Counted from the first letter of the stretch, positions 1 to 7,814 are shown. The stretch is DNA of 8,529 nucleotides from Nitratifractor sp. (GCA_015490055.1 WFYP01000192.1:1-8529); one strand, 5' to 3'. A program made the numbers and translations. Notes: a model not told the origin generated them from the sequence alone.

Positions 1-42
1 ATTTAGTAATCAATTCCATTATGTGGCTATAAAATTCTTAAC

Positions 43-1236
43 TTAATGGTATTTTGAGGTATCCTTTAAGTCAGCATTCTTATTTCGCAACAAAATCTCA
101 CTTGTAGGATATGCAAACTCTAACTTAGAGTTATCTATAATAACAATTATCTTTTTTATAACATCCTGTTTTACCCTAAGCCACTCTTCCCAATTTACAG
201 ATATAGAAAACGCATATATTAAAATATTTAGAGAGTACTTATCTACTTCGTCTAAATATACAAGTAGAGTTCTTCTAACTCCATATTTATCTTCTAAATT
301 AAAGAGCCCATCTTCGTAAGTTCTCTTCATCTTTATTAAATAGCGTATCTTATTTAAATTTACAATATCTGGGTGAGAGTGTAGCATTTCGTATATTTCG
401 TAAATTACTCTATCTATCTCTTTTGTATCACTTGTGTATTTAATAGGTAGATGAAACTTAATTCTTCTACCAATTACTCTTTTACTCCAATTTTTTATAT
501 AGTCGTTTGCAAGTTTAGAGTTTGGTACTGTTACCATTGCATTATCGAAAGTTCTAATTTTTGTAGATGTTAAGCCAAGCTCTGTTACAAAGCCTTCTAA
601 ATCTCGTGTCTCTACCCAATCACCTTGTCTAAAGGCATCCTCGCTTATTAAACGAATTGAGTCAAAAAAGTTTACAAGCATATCTTTAGCACTAAAACCA
701 ACAATAACACCACCAACACCCAAAGATGTAATAAGAGCAGTAATATCTACACCAAATTTAGATAAAATAGCAACAGTCGCAATCAAAGCAACAGCAATTT
801 TAGTAATATTTAAAAAAAGGTTAAAGAGTTCACGTCTAGCACCCTGTTGAGTCTTTATCTTTTTTCGCAAAGTAGAGTATAAAAGAAATTTAATTATTTC
901 ATAAAATAACCAAAGAGTTAAAAACAGATTTGATATAAATATTATTTTATCAATATCACTGTAATTACTCAAACCATATATATAGTCTATTAGCTTTGTA
1001 AATATATAAAGATTTACTAAATATAGAAGTGGTTTTGCAATTTTATCTACTCTAAAGAATAGATACCGATAAAAACTATCTTTTCTATTTCTGTAAAGAT
1101 ACAGTTTTAGTAATTTTTTTGCTTTTTTTGAGAGTTTGTAGATTATATACAAAAATAGAGTATATGCAACTATTAAAAAAATAGTTGTAGAATTTAGTTT
1201 AAAAAAGCTTAAGATTCTTTTTGTAATATTTTCCAT
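43..1236 (-). CDS. MscS-family mechanosensitive ion channel
   Basis: This 397-residue inner-membrane protein is a small-conductance mechanosensitive channel homologue, expected to gate under membrane tension and release solutes on osmotic downshock. About five membrane segments are visible, near residues 16-34, 66-89, 97-120, 141-160 and 164-192. The last is the pore-lining helix, with the family's glycine-rich pattern (GVGGVIVGFSAKD, about 173-185). The beta domain follows, with DAFRQGDWVE near 200-209 and the TVPNSKLAND stretch near 236-245. The C-terminal cytoplasmic domain runs to about 385. It is longer than E. coli MscS (286 residues) because of extra N-terminal helices, as in YbdG/YnaI-like members; which subfamily it belongs to is uncertain. 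It lies 36 nt after a small membrane-protein gene and is probably read from the leu transcript, possibly also from its own promoter. No good Shine-Dalgarno precedes the ATG. The family call is firm; osmotic function is inferred. Confidence 0.93.
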   Translation of the reverse strand: MENITKRILSFFKLNSTTIFLIVAYTLFLYIIYKLSKKAKKLLKLYLYRNRKDSFYRYLFFRVDKIAKPLLYLVNLYIFTKLIDYIYGLSNYSDIDKIIFISNLFLTLWLFYEIIKFLLYSTLRKKIKTQQGARRELFNLFLNITKIAVALIATVAILSKFGVDITALITSLGVGGVIVGFSAKDMLVNFFDSIRLISEDAFRQGDWVETRDLEGFVTELGLTSTKIRTFDNAMVTVPNSKLANDYIKNWSKRVIGRRIKFHLPIKYTSDTKEIDRVIYEIYEMLHSHPDIVNLNKIRYLIKMKRTYEDGLFNLEDKYGVRRTLLVYLDEVDKYSLNILIYAFSISVNWEEWLRVKQDVIKKIIVIIDNSKLEFAYPTSEILLRNKNADLKDTSKYH

Positions 1237-1242
1237 ATATTG

Positions 1243-1271
1243 ATTATATCTTACTTATAAGAAAATAGCAA
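1243..1271 (-). promoter_or_regulatory. Candidate sigma-70 promoter for the MscS gene, possibly giving a leaderless mRNA
   Basis: On the minus strand a perfect TATAAT (1248-1243) is preceded after 17 nt by TTGCTA (1271-1266), four of six matches to TTGACA. The expected transcription start falls at about 1236, the A of the MscS ATG. No AGGA-type ribosome site lies upstream of that ATG, which fits a leaderless message. AT-rich DNA produces such boxes by chance, so confidence is moderate. Confidence 0.38.
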
Positions 1272-1272
1272 T

Positions 1273-1437
1273 CTACTCTTTATCTTTTTCTTGCTTTTGT
1301 TCCGAGTATTCTTCTACTAAATCTTTTCTTATGCCATCTTCATTAAATTTACTTTGAAAATTTCTAAGTATTATTAAAAAAGTCATTAATGCAAACATTA
1401 CTGCTGCAAAAATATATAAGTAGTCAAAAAAACCCAT
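1273..1437 (-). CDS. Small single-pass membrane protein, function unknown
   Basis: A 54-codon ORF (ATG at 1437, TAG at 1273) begins 1 nt after the trmL stop and ends 36 nt before the MscS start. A Shine-Dalgarno AAGG sits 7 nt before the ATG, inside the end of trmL. The product starts MGFFDYLYIF. It has one hydrophobic segment at about residues 5-24, then a hydrophilic, highly charged tail (about 25-54) that ends in a Glu/Lys/Gln-rich stretch likely to be helical. This suggests a membrane-anchored protein with its tail in the cytoplasm. I do not recognise a family. Exact packing into the operon, a good ribosome site and amphipathic design argue that it is a real gene. Possible roles, such as partner of the neighbouring channel, are guesses. 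Confidence 0.75.
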   Translation of the reverse strand: MGFFDYLYIFAAVMFALMTFLIILRNFQSKFNEDGIRKDLVEEYSEQKQEKDKE

Positions 1438-1438
1438 T

Positions 1439-1927
1439 TTAAGCCTTGAACTCTATTAATATTTTATCAAAATTAATTTTATCATAATTTTGACGCAAAG
1501 CTTCATATGTTACTATTCCAGTACTTGTAGCTAAATTTAAGCTTCTGCCTTTGCCACTCATTGGAATTGTAATACATCTCTCTAAATTAGCTTTTAAAAG
1601 TTTTTCGTCTATACCTTTTGTCTCTGAACCAAATACCAAGTAGTCACCTACTTCATACTTTGCATCCCAGTATAAATTGTCTGTTTTAGTAGTGCCAAAG
1701 TGCATTTTCTCTATTGGATTGTTGGCTAAAAATTCATCTAAATTTTCCCACACTGTTAAATCTAACTCATTCCAATAATCAAGCCCTGCTCTCTTTACGG
1801 CGGTATCGCTAATATCAAAACCTAGTGGCTTAACTAAATGTAATTTTGCACCCAAATTTACGCACATTCTACCAATACTACCAGTATTTGGCGGAATTTG
1901 TGGCTCTATTAAAACTATATTAAACAT
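1439..1927 (-). CDS. trmL: tRNA (cytidine/uridine-34 2'-O)-methyltransferase TrmL (SPOUT family)
   Basis: The 162-residue protein matches the YibK/TrmL group of SPOUT (alpha/beta-knot) methyltransferases, which use S-adenosylmethionine to methylate the ribose of the wobble nucleotide. In E. coli the targets are the two tRNA-Leu isoacceptors CAA and UAA. Visible motifs are IEPQIPPNTGSIGR (7-20) at the N terminus, KRAGLDYW (45-52), FGSETKGI (99-106) and IPMSGKGRSLNLATS (121-135), the last two forming the knotted cofactor site. Length is typical (E. coli 157). The ATG shares one base with the purU stop (TAATG), indicating translational coupling, and the next small gene starts 1 nt after its stop. 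Lying in a leucine biosynthesis operon, it may link leucine supply with leucine codon reading; this is an inference. Substrate tRNAs are assumed from the family. Confidence 0.93.
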   Translation of the reverse strand: MFNIVLIEPQIPPNTGSIGRMCVNLGAKLHLVKPLGFDISDTAVKRAGLDYWNELDLTVWENLDEFLANNPIEKMHFGTTKTDNLYWDAKYEVGDYLVFGSETKGIDEKLLKANLERCITIPMSGKGRSLNLATSTGIVTYEALRQNYDKINFDKILIEFKA

Positions 1928-2763
1928 TAAAATACCACCGTTTTATTTGTATATACAAATACTCTATCTTCTAATACTAATTTTAGTGCACGAGATAGTA
2001 CAATTTTTTCTACATCTCTACCAGCTCGTTGCATATCTTTCCAGTTAAAGCGATGATTTACGCTAATTACATCTTGTGCAATTATTGGACCTTCGTCTAA
2101 ATCGTTTGTAACAAAATGTGCAGTAGCCCCAATAATTTTAACACCACGCTCGAAAGCTTGTTTATAAGGGTTCGCACCAATAAATGCAGGTAAGAAAGAG
2201 TGGTGGATATTTATAATTTTGCCTTCATTTTTAGCAACAAAATTCGGAGTTAAAATACGCATATATTTAGCTAATACAATATACTCGTATTCATATTTAG
2301 CCAACTCTTTTAAAACCAACTCTTCGTGCTCTTCTCTACTTAAGCTATCGGCACTAATATGAATAAATGGAATATTAAAACGCTCTACTAAAGGTTGTAA
2401 ATTATCTCTATTCGCAATTACTGCTACAATATTTGCATCTAACTCGCCATCTAAATAGCGTATTAAAATATCACCAAGAGCGTGCGACTCTTTGGTAGCC
2501 ATTAGGACAATATTTTTCTTAGCGGGCGTTACAACTTTTACTTTTGCATTTTCACCAACAATATTTTTCAGAGATTTTTCTAATGCTCTATCATCAAATT
2601 CTCCAGTAACAACTGTACGCATAAAAAAGTGAGAATCCTCTTTTTCTACGAACTCTTGGTTACTATCTATGTTTAAATCAAACTCATAAAAGATTTTAGA
2701 AATTTTATAAACCAAACCTTTTTGGTCTTTACAGTCTATTAAAACTCTCGCTCTAGTTGCCAT
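1927..2763 (-). CDS. purU: Formyltetrahydrofolate deformylase
   Basis: PurU hydrolyses 10-formyltetrahydrofolate to tetrahydrofolate and formate, balancing the one-carbon pool and supplying formate (in E. coli for the PurT step of purine synthesis). The 278-residue protein has the expected order: an N-terminal ACT regulatory domain at about 5-80 (RVLIDCKDQKGLVYKISKIF), then a formyltransferase-fold domain from about 84. Catalytic residues are visible: Asn185 and His187 in NIHHSFLPAF, and Asp223 in DLDEGPII. Length is typical of the family. The gene starts 3 nt after leuB and its stop overlaps the trmL start by one base. Its ribosome site is weak (no clear AGGA before the ATG), so translation may depend on coupling to leuB. 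The ACT domain suggests amino-acid control; in E. coli PurU methionine activates and glycine inhibits. Confidence 0.95.
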   Translation of the reverse strand: MATRARVLIDCKDQKGLVYKISKIFYEFDLNIDSNQEFVEKEDSHFFMRTVVTGEFDDRALEKSLKNIVGENAKVKVVTPAKKNIVLMATKESHALGDILIRYLDGELDANIVAVIANRDNLQPLVERFNIPFIHISADSLSREEHEELVLKELAKYEYEYIVLAKYMRILTPNFVAKNEGKIINIHHSFLPAFIGANPYKQAFERGVKIIGATAHFVTNDLDEGPIIAQDVISVNHRFNWKDMQRAGRDVEKIVLSRALKLVLEDRVFVYTNKTVVF

Positions 2764-2766
2764 AAA

Positions 2767-3840
2767 TTAACTTTTAGAGATATAATTTGCAATAATATTA
2801 CCCATCTCTGTGCAAGATACTACCTCTTTAGCATCAAATGCTGCAATATCACCAGTTCTATAGCCATCTGCAAGTACTTTTTTAATTGCATTATCTATTG
2901 CATCTGCTGCTTCTGTTTCATCTAACTCATATCTAAGTAGCATTGCTGCACTTGCTATTGTTGCAATAGGGTTTGCAATCCCCTGCCCTGCAATATCTGG
3001 AGCACTACCATGAATTGGCTCATAAAGTCCAACTTTGCTACCAGTACTAGCACTTGGAAGCAAGCCAATAGAGCCACTTAACATACTAGCCGCGTCACTT
3101 AAAATATCGCCAAAAATGTTACCAGTAACTATTACATCAAACTGCTTAGGCTCTCTAATTAACTGCATAGCTGCATTATCAACATACATATGGCTAAGCT
3201 CTACCTCTGGGTAATCTTTTGCTATCTCTTCTACAACTTCTCTCCAAAGTTGGCTAACCTCTAGTACATTTGCTTTATCTACAGAGCAAACTCTCTTATC
3301 ACGCTTCATAGCAATATCAAAAGCCACTTTTGCAATTCTTGCTATCTCTTCTCTTGTGTAAACCATAGTGTTATATGCCTTATCTTCAGCATACTCTCTA
3401 GGTTGCCCAAAATAGATACCACCAGTAAGCTCTCTTACCACCATAATATCTACGCCTCTAACTACATCTGGCTTTAGAGTCGAAGCATTAATAAGCTCGT
3501 CATAAACAATAGCAGGGCGAAGGTTTGCAAATGTTCCCATCTCTTTTCTTAAACCTAAAAGTCCACTCTCTGGTCTTAAGTGTCTCTCTAAATTATCCCA
3601 CTTAGGGCCACCAATCGCACCAAAAAGTACAGCATCTACTTTCTTAACGCCATTAATAGTCTCTTGTGGTAGTGGCACACCAGTCTCATCAATCGCGGCA
3701 CCGCCAAGTAAAAACTCTTCGTAACTTAACTCGAACCCAAACTTCGTAGCCACAGCATCTAATACATTAATAGCCTCATCCACAATCTCTGGACCAATCC
3801 CATCGCCCTTAATAACGCCTAATTTATAACTTTTTCCCAT
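2767..3840 (-). CDS. leuB: 3-isopropylmalate dehydrogenase
   Basis: LeuB oxidatively decarboxylates (2R,3S)-3-isopropylmalate to 2-oxoisocaproate with NAD+, the step before the final transamination of leucine synthesis; it is a cytoplasmic homodimer. The 357 residues match the family length. Visible motifs are GDGIGPE (12-18), the substrate loop [14 protein letters not shown] (88-101), [10 protein letters not shown] (136-145) with Tyr143, Lys189 in VDKANVLE, the metal-binding aspartates Asp221, Asp245 and Asp249 ([13 protein letters not shown]), and the NAD-binding stretch [18 protein letters not shown] (274-291). The LRPE and HGSAPDIAG signatures separate it from isocitrate and homoisocitrate dehydrogenases. 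A good Shine-Dalgarno (AAGGAG, 8 nt before ATG) lies inside the end of leuD, 3 nt upstream. It is the second gene of the operon. Confidence 0.97.
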   Translation of the reverse strand: MGKSYKLGVIKGDGIGPEIVDEAINVLDAVATKFGFELSYEEFLLGGAAIDETGVPLPQETINGVKKVDAVLFGAIGGPKWDNLERHLRPESGLLGLRKEMGTFANLRPAIVYDELINASTLKPDVVRGVDIMVVRELTGGIYFGQPREYAEDKAYNTMVYTREEIARIAKVAFDIAMKRDKRVCSVDKANVLEVSQLWREVVEEIAKDYPEVELSHMYVDNAAMQLIREPKQFDVIVTGNIFGDILSDAASMLSGSIGLLPSASTGSKVGLYEPIHGSAPDIAGQGIANPIATIASAAMLLRYELDETEAADAIDNAIKKVLADGYRTGDIAAFDAKEVVSCTEMGNIIANYISKS

Positions 3841-3843
3841 AAT

Positions 3844-4335
3844 TTATGCTCCTTGTGCAATCTCTTTTTTTGCGTACTTTATAAGTCCACCTGTGTTTAC
3901 TAACTCTTGCATAAACTCTGGAATCGGAGTAAATTTATAACTCTTGCCAGTTGTTTCGTTAACAACTTCTCCGCTTGCCATATCTATCTTTACAATATCG
4001 CCTTCGTTAATCTCTGCAACTTCCTTAAGTTCAAAAATAGGAAGCCCCATATTAAATGCATTTCTGTAGAAAATTCTAGCAAATGTAGGTGCAATAACAG
4101 CAGCAATACCAGCAGCCTTAAGTGCTATAGGAGCGTGCTCTCTACTACTACCACAACCAAAGTTTTCATCTGCTACGATAATATCTCCAGCTTCCATTTT
4201 CTGTGTAAACAGAGGGTCTGCATCTTCCATAATATGCTTAGCTAACTCTTTTGGGTCACTTGTATTTAAGTATCTTGCGGCAATAATAATATCAGTATCG
4301 ATATTCTTGCCAAATTTCCAAACTTTACCTCTCAC
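3844..4335 (-). CDS. leuD: 3-isopropylmalate dehydratase small subunit
   Basis: LeuD pairs with the iron-sulfur subunit LeuC to isomerise 2-isopropylmalate to 3-isopropylmalate in leucine synthesis. The protein has 163 residues, the short (archaeal/epsilon-type) form rather than the roughly 200-residue E. coli form. Visible motifs are FGKNIDTDIIIAARYLNT (8-25), NFGCGSSREHAP (58-69) with the substrate-binding Ser-Arg, and FARIFYRNAFNMGLP (85-99). The start is GTG at 4335: AAGG lies 7 nt upstream, the N terminus aligns with family members there, and no in-frame ATG offers a better site. It is the first gene of the leuD-leuB-purU-trmL operon. leuC is not adjacent, so the partner subunit must be encoded elsewhere. 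LeuD is very similar to the small subunits of homoaconitase and citraconate hydratase, but linkage to leuB settles the call. Confidence 0.95.
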   Translation of the reverse strand: MRGKVWKFGKNIDTDIIIAARYLNTSDPKELAKHIMEDADPLFTQKMEAGDIIVADENFGCGSSREHAPIALKAAGIAAVIAPTFARIFYRNAFNMGLPIFELKEVAEINEGDIVKIDMASGEVVNETTGKSYKFTPIPEFMQELVNTGGLIKYAKKEIAQGA

Positions 4336-4363
4336 AAAACAACCTTTATGTAAATTTTTCGCG

Positions 4364-4392
4364 ATTATACCAAAATTTTACTTTATATGGAA
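4364..4392 (-). promoter_or_regulatory. Promoter of the leuD-leuB-purU-trmL operon
   Basis: On the minus strand an extended -10 element reads TTTTGGTATAAT, with TATAAT at 4369-4364, preceded by a TG and a T-rich stretch as is common in Campylobacterota. The -35 position 17 nt upstream is TTCCAT (4392-4387), a weak match, which suits an extended -10 promoter. Transcription should start near 4357, giving a leader of about 22 nt. That is too short for a leucine attenuator peptide or a T-box, so control by leucine attenuation in this leader is unlikely. Confidence 0.65.
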
Positions 4393-4445
4393 GCTATGAA
4401 ATCATATATAAGCAATCAAACTACCATATCAGTAGCTTTGAAGGC

Positions 4446-4472
4446 AAAAAAACATAGTTTAGTGGTAACTAT
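4446..4472 (-). terminator. Candidate intrinsic terminator after the RNase T2 gene
   Basis: One base after the nuclease stop codon the minus strand reads ATAGTT, a 7-nt loop, AACTAT, then G and seven T. A 6-bp AT-rich stem followed by a T-tract fits a weak rho-independent terminator, separating the nuclease from the leu promoter about 80 nt downstream. The stem has low stability, so termination may be partial. Confidence 0.45.
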
Positions 4473-4473
4473 T

Positions 4474-5478
4474 TTAAAACCTTTTAAATCTTCCTGGGGC
4501 ATCAACTATTGCCTCTTGGCAATTAGAGTGGATTGGTTTTGCATTTTTTACTAAGCTTTTTAAATCGTTGCCTTTACCTTTTGTAGAAATCCAAATTTCG
4601 CTTAATACTCTGCCTTTACATTTTATTGCGATTTTATTTTTTATATCTTTGCCATAAATTTTAGCAGCTAATAATTTTATATTTATTGCTTTAACTTTTT
4701 TGCCTATATTTTCTCTTAAATACTCACCAATAGTGCTATCTACCTCTTTATCTAAAGTTAGTGCATTGCTAAAGTAGCCATTTACATCTTTAGAGTAGCA
4801 ACTGCCGTGTTTATAGTATTCGTGTCTTTGTAAATTACTTTGTACTCCGGGCATATACTTTTGCATTAGGCTTAAAACATTAGGGTTTAAATCTAATTTT
4901 GGCATTGCATTCCATCTTTTATATCTATCTAGTTGTTTAATTTTACCGCTTAAACCACAATACTCTTTGTTTCTAGGTTGTGGCCATAAGCCGTGTAGAA
5001 CTAAATGGTTTTTAGCATCGCCACCGTTTCGTTTGCACTCTTTTTTATTGCTGTGTGTTTCGCAAAATGTGTTGTGCCAGCTTAAAACTAATAGTGCATC
5101 TAAATTGCCACTACTTTTTACCGAAGTTTTTGAAACTTCATTTTTACTCTCGCTCTTTTTCCCAAAAAGTCTGCTAAAGATACTCTTTTTCTCTTTAACT
5201 TCTGGCTTGGGGCTTTTGTTTTTTACCTTAGTCTCAGCCTCTCCATTAAAACAACCAACACTTACCCAACGCATCATTGGTTTTGCATTTGGTACTTTAA
5301 TAAAGTAGTTACCTTTCTGCTGACGCAATATTTGATAACTACTATCTGCTTTTAAAACTACATTACCATAGTTTTTTGTATGCTTTAAATCATTAAAAGC
5401 TTCACACGCTTTTGTAGCAGTAGCACTTTTAGAAAAAAGCGAAACAGTCGTAAGTGTAATTAATACTAATTTTTTCAA
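4474..5478 (-). CDS. Secreted RNase T2-family ribonuclease with extra N-terminal domain
   Basis: The C-terminal half (about 126-334) is an RNase T2 domain, an acid-type endoribonuclease that cleaves single-stranded RNA through 2',3'-cyclic phosphates. Both active-site signatures are present: LHGLWPQP (161-168) with His162, and RHEYYKHGSC (218-227) with His219, Glu220, Lys223 and His224. Residues 1-21 (MKKLVLITLT...) look like a Sec signal peptide, so it should act in the periplasm or outside the cell. Between them lies a domain of about 55 residues (24-78, with Cys25 and Cys77), then a Lys/Ser-rich linker (82-124). The mature protein has eight cysteines, probably disulfide-bonded. The start is TTG at 5478, with AAGGA 5 nt upstream and the signal peptide beginning exactly there. 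At 334 residues it is longer than E. coli RNase I (268). It probably serves RNA scavenging, but the specific role is unknown. Confidence 0.9.
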   Translation of the reverse strand: MKKLVLITLTTVSLFSKSATATKACEAFNDLKHTKNYGNVVLKADSSYQILRQQKGNYFIKVPNAKPMMRWVSVGCFNGEAETKVKNKSPKPEVKEKKSIFSRLFGKKSESKNEVSKTSVKSSGNLDALLVLSWHNTFCETHSNKKECKRNGGDAKNHLVLHGLWPQPRNKEYCGLSGKIKQLDRYKRWNAMPKLDLNPNVLSLMQKYMPGVQSNLQRHEYYKHGSCYSKDVNGYFSNALTLDKEVDSTIGEYLRENIGKKVKAINIKLLAAKIYGKDIKNKIAIKCKGRVLSEIWISTKGKGNDLKSLVKNAKPIHSNCQEAIVDAPGRFKRF

Positions 5479-5495
5479 TACAATCCTTTTGTTTG

Positions 5496-5573
5496 CAAGC
5501 TAAAAGCTTAAAGCATAAAGGGCGAAACCTATACCTTTGGCTTTGAGCTTTAGGCTTTTTGCTTTAAGCTTTT
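5496..5573. repeat. Heptanucleotide-repeat inverted array between purL and the RNase gene
   Basis: On the plus strand five contiguous 7-nt units (5538-5572) share GCTTT in their last five positions, with two free bases first: TGGCTTT, GAGCTTT, AGGCTTT, TTGCTTT, AAGCTTT. Upstream, 5496-5523 holds the complementary pattern AAAGCNN (CAAGCTA, AAAGCTT, AAAGCAT, AAAGGGC). The outer parts form a stem: 5502-5520 pairs with 5555-5573 over 19 positions with a single T-T mismatch, around a 34-nt loop. Within the loop, 5528-5531 (CCTA) can pair with 5551-5554 (TAGG), next to the stem. The array begins at the purL stop codon and fills nearly all of the gap. It could end purL transcripts or protect their 3' end; no long T-tract follows, so a classical terminator is not certain. 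Confidence 0.85.
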
Positions 5574-7786
5574 TAAAGATCTTGCTCAATTACTTCTTTA
5601 AATTTATTAAAGTAAATACCTTTTAAATTATCTAGCGAAATTTTAACATCATCAACTACAACTTCGTCTCCGCCAACAGTTCCAATCTCTCTTGCTTCTA
5701 TGCCAATCTCTTTAGCAAGGTCTAAAAGTGCATTTAAGTTATCTTTGCTAACTGTTACAATAGCTCTACTTGGGCTTTCATCGAAGATATTTAAGCCTAA
5801 ATCGCTCTTAACATTAGCACCCATATTAGATATTGCACTTGCCTTTGCAACTGCCATTGCTAAACCACCTAAGTTTACATCTTTAGCACTATTTAATAAG
5901 CCTTTCTCGTTTGCTTTAATTACGATATCCCAAAGTTTTAACTCTTCTTGGTAGTCAAGTGGGCTTATTTCTCCTTTAACTTCGACTACTACCTCTTTAA
6001 GAGCTAAAGATCCACCAAACTCGCCTTTAGTTTTACCTAAAAGTACGATTACATCGCCATCGTTTTTAAAAGTACTTGTTAATACATTGTTAGCATCGTC
6101 ATTTACACCAACCATTGCAATAGCTGGTGTTGGGAAGATGCTAACACCATTAGTTTCATTATAAAGCGATACATTTCCACTAACTACTGGAGTGCTAAGC
6201 TCTTTACAAGCCTCTTTAATACCCTCGCAACCTTGTGCAAATTGCCACATAACTTCAGGATTTTCTGGATTACCGTAGTTTAGGCAGTCTGTAATTGCAA
6301 GTGGTCTTGCCCCACTCATTGCAACATTTCTACCGCTTTCCATAACTGCCATTGCAGCTCCTTTGAATGGGTCTATATAACAATATCTTGTGTTACAATC
6401 GCTGCTCATAGCTAACGCTTTGCCGTTTTCTTTTACGCGAATTACGCTTGCATCTAGGCTACCTGGGTGTTTTTCGGTATTTGTCTGTACAGTCGAATCG
6501 TACTGATTGTAAACCCAAGCTTTATCTACAACTTCTAATGAGCCTACAATTATATCGAAAATCTCTTGGTTACTTTTTGCTTTAAGTGCTTCTAAGTTAG
6601 CATCTTTAACATCTTTTAGATACTCTGGCTCTTTTGTTGGTCTATCTAAAATTGGAGCCTCTTCGCTAACTGGATCTACTGGAATATCTGCAACTTTCTC
6701 ACCATACCAGAATAGCTCCATATTTCCTGTGTCTGTTACCTCTCCGATAGTTTCGGCATCTAAATCCCACTTTTTAAAGATTTCGATAATTTTATCTTCT
6801 GTTCCCTTTTTTGCACAAATTAGCATTCTCTCTTGCGATTCGCTTAGCATAAAGTCATAAGGTGTCATACCCTCTTCTCTTGCTGGTACTTTATCTAGGT
6901 GCATTATCATACCACTGCCACTTCTTCCTGCCATCTCAAAGCTTGAACTTGTAAGCCCTGCTGCTCCCATATCTTGAATACCTACAACATAGTCAGTTTG
7001 GAATAGCTCCATACAAGCTTCTAGTAGCAATTTCTCTGTAAATGGGTCTCCAACTTGTACTGTTGGGCGAAGTTTTTTGCTCTCTTCTGTAAAGCTATCA
7101 CTACTCATAACTGCTCCACCTAATCCATCGCGACCAGTTTTAGAGCCAACATAAATTACAGGGTTACCAGTACCCTCTGCTTTTCCATAGAATATTTCGT
7201 CAGATTTTGCAAGACCTAGCGAGAATGCATTTACTAAGATGTTACCATTATAGCAACTCTCAAATGTCATTTCGCCACCTATTGTAGGCACACCCATACA
7301 GTTACCGTAGCTTCCAATACCATCTACAACGCCACGAACTAAGTGTCTCTGATACTTATTTGTATCGCTATTGCCATCTACATCGCCAAATCTAAGTGCA
7401 TTTAAGTTTGCAACAGGTCTAGCACCCATTGTAAAAATATCTCTTAAAATTCCACCAACACCAGTAGCTGCCCCTTGGAACGGCTCTATGTAACTTGGGT
7501 GGTTGTGGCTCTCCATTTTAAATACAGCTGCCATGCCATCGCCAATATCGATAACACCAGCATTTTCGCCTGGACCCTGAATTACCCACGGTGCCTTTGT
7601 TGGAAAACCATTAAGATACTTTTTAGAAGACTTATAAGAGCAGTGCTCACTCCACATAGCAGAGAATATTCCAACCTCTACAAAATTAGGCTCTCTTTTT
7701 AAAATCTCTTTCATATGCTCATAATCTGCGTGAGATAATTTGTGTGCTGCTAATACTTCGTCTATATTTTCTAATTGCTCTGACAT
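5573..7786 (-). CDS. purL: Phosphoribosylformylglycinamidine synthase subunit PurL
   Basis: PurL makes formylglycinamidine ribonucleotide (FGAM) from FGAR, ATP and ammonia in purine synthesis. At 737 residues it is the small PurL that works with separate PurQ (glutaminase) and PurS, which are not in this window. Visible features are [11 protein letters not shown] (45-55) with catalytic His48, MESHNHPS (91-98), [12 protein letters not shown] (101-112), [18 protein letters not shown] (268-285) and SESQERM (314-320). The second half repeats the AIRS/PurM-like fold, with [15 protein letters not shown] and later SGNVSLYNE. Length is normal and I see no breaks. The ATG at 7786 has AAGGG 6 nt upstream. 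It faces away from the thioredoxin gene, with 136 nt between the two starts. Its stop codon is the edge of the heptad hairpin before the RNase gene. Confidence 0.98.
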   Translation of the reverse strand: MSEQLENIDEVLAAHKLSHADYEHMKEILKREPNFVEVGIFSAMWSEHCSYKSSKKYLNGFPTKAPWVIQGPGENAGVIDIGDGMAAVFKMESHNHPSYIEPFQGAATGVGGILRDIFTMGARPVANLNALRFGDVDGNSDTNKYQRHLVRGVVDGIGSYGNCMGVPTIGGEMTFESCYNGNILVNAFSLGLAKSDEIFYGKAEGTGNPVIYVGSKTGRDGLGGAVMSSDSFTEESKKLRPTVQVGDPFTEKLLLEACMELFQTDYVVGIQDMGAAGLTSSSFEMAGRSGSGMIMHLDKVPAREEGMTPYDFMLSESQERMLICAKKGTEDKIIEIFKKWDLDAETIGEVTDTGNMELFWYGEKVADIPVDPVSEEAPILDRPTKEPEYLKDVKDANLEALKAKSNQEIFDIIVGSLEVVDKAWVYNQYDSTVQTNTEKHPGSLDASVIRVKENGKALAMSSDCNTRYCYIDPFKGAAMAVMESGRNVAMSGARPLAITDCLNYGNPENPEVMWQFAQGCEGIKEACKELSTPVVSGNVSLYNETNGVSIFPTPAIAMVGVNDDANNVLTSTFKNDGDVIVLLGKTKGEFGGSLALKEVVVEVKGEISPLDYQEELKLWDIVIKANEKGLLNSAKDVNLGGLAMAVAKASAISNMGANVKSDLGLNIFDESPSRAIVTVSKDNLNALLDLAKEIGIEAREIGTVGGDEVVVDDVKISLDNLKGIYFNKFKEVIEQDL

Positions 7787-7814
7787 TAAATACCCTTAGA
7801 GAAAAATTTGCCAT

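Noticed and set aside
1..42. Possible next minus-strand gene starting at ATG 19-17 (MELITK)
   Set aside because: Only six codons are in the window and there is no clear Shine-Dalgarno, so it cannot be told from chance.
3907..4245. 112-codon plus-strand reading frame opposite leuD
   Set aside because: It lies wholly inside leuD, has a low-complexity, Cys/Ser/Asn-rich translation and resembles no family. leuD on the other strand has all its motifs.
4336..4357. Leucine attenuator or T-box before leuD
   Set aside because: The predicted leader is about 22 nt, with no leucine-codon mini-ORF and no room for alternative hairpins.
4967..5308. 113-codon plus-strand reading frame opposite the RNase gene
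   Set aside because: It is antisense to the catalytic domain and the linker. Its Leu/Phe/Ser-rich content is what the complement of a Lys-rich linker gives.
5496..5573. CRISPR array
   Set aside because: Units are 7 nt and contiguous, with no spacers, so the pattern is a tandem heptad repeat.
5700..5954. 84-codon plus-strand reading frame opposite purL
   Set aside because: It is a shadow frame within a complete purL; nothing in it suggests a protein.
7475..7702. 75-codon plus-strand reading frame opposite the purL N terminus
   Set aside because: It is antisense to conserved PurL motifs and has no supporting ribosome site.
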